Part shown: positions 62,204 to 64,000 of the stretch, piece by piece
How positions within the stretch are numbered: the first letter of the stretch is position 1
Layout: the number at the start of each line of letters is the position of its first letter
NCBI GenBank assembly: GCA_028283745.1
Contig: JAPWJZ010000006.1
Coordinates: forward strand, 248,001-312,000
Length of the DNA stretch: 64,000 nucleotides
DNA from: Micavibrio sp.
GTDB lineage: Bacteria; Pseudomonadota; Alphaproteobacteria; Micavibrionales; UBA2020
Direction: 5' to 3'
Notes under the pieces: generated by a model
The model's database searches: none
The model's input: only the letters and a program-made list of their open reading frames with translations
Told to the model about the DNA's origin: nothing
Translations under genes and position numbers: made by a program

Positions 62204-64000
62204 ATGGTAGTCGCATTTTCGAAATATGGCGCCCTGCTCTCTCGCGTGAAACCGGCAGTTTTCCGCCCGATCTCAGTTCTTTGCTTCGCAATCCTCATGT
62301 CCCAGACCGGCATGGCCTATGCGAACCCGAGTGGCGGCACTGTGTCTTCCGGCACGGCCAGCATTTCATCCAATGGCCCTACCGTCACCATCAACCAGTC
62401 CACCAACCGCGCTGTTATTGACTGGCAGTCCTTCAACATTGATAGCGGCGAAACGACCACATTCAACGTCCCCACAGCCCATTCGCTGACGCTGAACCGC
62501 ATTGGCGGTCAGGACCCGTCGCAAATTTTCGGCACGCTGTCGTCGAACGGTAAAATCTATCTCGTCAACCCGAACGGGTTTATCTTCGGGCAGGGTTCCA
62601 CTGTCAACGTCGGCGGCATTCTGGCGACCACCGCGAATATCAAGAATACCGACTTCATGAAGGGCCGCATGAACTTCACCGCGCCCGGCAAGGCAGATGC
62701 CGCTATTGTGCTGAATGGCATGATTACCGCGGCCGATGCAGGGCTTGCGGGCTTTGTTGCCCCCAACGTCGTGAATAACGGCGTTATCATTGCCAAGCTG
62801 GGCCGCGTTAACCTCGCCTCCGGCGATACGGTGACGATGGACATGTACGGCGATAACCTTGTCAACGTCGCCGTCAGCAACGAAACAGCGCAGCACATTT
62901 CATCAAACAACGGCATCGTCATTGCGGATGGCGGCACGATCGCCATGACCGCTGCCGCCGGCAAAAGCGTCGTCAACGGCGTCGTTTCCAACGCGGGTAT
63001 TCTGCAGGCGGTTTCCGTCGGCCAGAAAAACGGCAAAATTGTGCTGTACGCGGAAGGCAGCAATGCCGTCGCGGGCAACAAGGCGGCGGACAAAGGCAAA
63101 AAATCCGGCCAGAGCCAGACCATCCTCGGCGGCTTCATCAACGCCAGCGGTTCCGGCGACAAGCAAAAGGGCGGTTCGGTTGAAGTGCTGGGGGATAACG
63201 TCATCCTCGGTGCAGGCTCTATCATTTCAGCTTCCGGCACCAATGGCGGCGGCAATATTAAAATTGGCGGCGATTACCTTGGCAGCGGCACCACGGCTGC
63301 GGCCTATAGCGTTTACGTTGACCCCGAAGCCACCATTTATAACGATGCTTTTGATAACGGCGATGGCGGTAAAACCACCATCTGGGCGGATAGCGACACG
63401 TATTTTTACGGCAGCGTTTATGGGCGCGGCGGCATTGAAAGCGGCAATGGCGGCTTCGTTGAAACCTCCGGCCACAATTACCTTGATGCCGAAGGCTATG
63501 TCGACCTGACCGCGCCGGAGGGTGAAAAAGGCCTCTACTTCCTCGACCCCGCCAACATCACCATCTACGGCAACTTTGACCCGACCTATGTTTCGACCGA
63601 TAGCAGCATCAACCTTGCCAGCAGCCTGAAGCTGTGGATCGACTCATCCGATACCAGCGCGGTGAACCTTACCTATAACAGCATGTCCACATCCGCAACC
63701 GGCCTTGCGGGCGCGAGCACCATTACCGTCGGCTCCGCCACGGGTCTTACCGTCGGCGCGCGTATCCGCCTTGGCGGCGCAGGTACGGCAGGCGCGGCAT
63801 CTACCGTCGGCGCGGATACGTATACGATTGCCAGCATTTCCGGCACCACTGTTACCCTTACCTCGTCCCTGACCAGCAGCTATACCGGCAGCGCGGTGTA
63901 CCAGGGTTACATCAGCCAGATCACCGATAAATCCGGCAACGGCAATAACGCCACGCAAACCACGGCTGCCAACATGCCGCTGTGGATTTCCAACGGGCAG
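62204..64000 (+). CDS. Second TPS exoprotein, N-terminal 599 residues (runs off the window)
   Basis: Starts at the ATG 62204 and is open to the window end. Long signal peptide ending GMAYA, TPS domain with INQSTNRAVIDWQSFNI, NPNGF and SNNGIVIADGGTIAMTA, then SLKLWIDSSDTSAVNL and the same beta insertion seen in the first copy (SATGLTVGARIRLGG). By eye it is highly similar to the first copy throughout the visible part. It is a tandem paralogue 244 bases downstream. Whether it has the YDG repeats lies beyond 64000. Confidence 0.9.
   Translation, partial: MVVAFSKYGALLSRVKPAVFRPISVLCFAILMSQTGMAYANPSGGTVSSGTASISSNGPTVTINQSTNRAVIDWQSFNIDSGETTTFNVPTAHSLTLNRIGGQDPSQIFGTLSSNGKIYLVNPNGFIFGQGSTVNVGGILATTANIKNTDFMKGRMNFTAPGKADAAIVLNGMITAADAGLAGFVAPNVVNNGVIIAKLGRVNLASGDTVTMDMYGDNLVNVAVSNETAQHISSNNGIVIADGGTIAMTAAAGKSVVNGVVSNAGILQAVSVGQKNGKIVLYAEGSNAVAGNKAADKGKKSGQSQTILGGFINASGSGDKQKGGSVEVLGDNVILGAGSIISASGTNGGGNIKIGGDYLGSGTTAAAYSVYVDPEATIYNDAFDNGDGGKTTIWADSDTYFYGSVYGRGGIESGNGGFVETSGHNYLDAEGYVDLTAPEGEKGLYFLDPANITIYGNFDPTYVSTDSSINLASSLKLWIDSSDTSAVNLTYNSMSTSATGLAGASTITVGSATGLTVGARIRLGGAGTAGAASTVGADTYTIASISGTTVTLTSSLTSSYTGSAVYQGYISQITDKSGNGNNATQTTAANMPLWISNGQ

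Overview
The window is compact, GC-rich bacterial chromosome: short gaps, frequent stop/start overlaps, and GTG and TTG starts beside ATG. The order rpiB-glyA-nrdR-nusB, an LdtR-like MarR regulator, a HemB with an Asp/His-type metal site, a MotA/MotB pair and Bpt-type N-degron transferase all point to an alphaproteobacterium. I cannot name the genus. I found no rRNA, tRNA, CRISPR array, insertion sequence or prophage, and no gene-free stretch longer than about 300 bases.

Layout. 1-407 is the start of an ABC ATPase reading left and leaving the window. 522-6402 is a polyamine uptake operon (potA, potB, potC, two different PotD/PotF-type binding proteins) ending in a saccharopine-dehydrogenase-like NAD(P) enzyme. 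14381-6413, reading left, is an export block: macA, marR, emrA, emrB, macB and an outer-membrane factor lipoprotein, so the Emr pump sits inside the Mac pump. 15189-14551 is an SGNH hydrolase. 15425-18092 holds a Nudix hydrolase, a mercaptopyruvate-type sulfurtransferase and metC. 18082-21177 follows as a tight trio: two related SLR plus CbxX/CfqX-type AAA+ ATPases around a small membrane protein. 24346-21152, reading left, is rpiB-glyA-nrdR-nusB plus a small unknown. 25471-33665 is mostly housekeeping and catabolism: ankyrin protein, glutaryl-CoA dehydrogenase, HIBCH-like hydrolase, LdtR-like regulator, hemB, arginase and several small membrane proteins.

33759-36385 is motA-motB-bpt. Then come a dienelactone hydrolase and a leftward housekeeping run: asmA, yihY, purB, recO, parC. 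Fatty-acyl genes (a long acyl-CoA dehydrogenase and a divergent MaoC hydratase) lie at 45906-48423. An ECF sigma factor overlaps a YfbK-like von Willebrand protein at 52194-49131, followed by map-radC reading left and a CinA/MoaB-type protein reading right.

The right end (54882-64000) is the most accessory-looking part: a small membrane-anchored protein, a very strong 18-bp-arm hairpin, a secreted serpin, and two tandem two-partner-secretion exoproteins. The second exoprotein runs off the window. The two share a gapless 107-base leader, a TPS secretion domain and a LamG-like region, and the first carries seven 85-residue YDG-type repeats. The strongest candidates for something undescribed are the AAA+/membrane trio, the exoprotein pair with its shared leader, and the serpin beside them.
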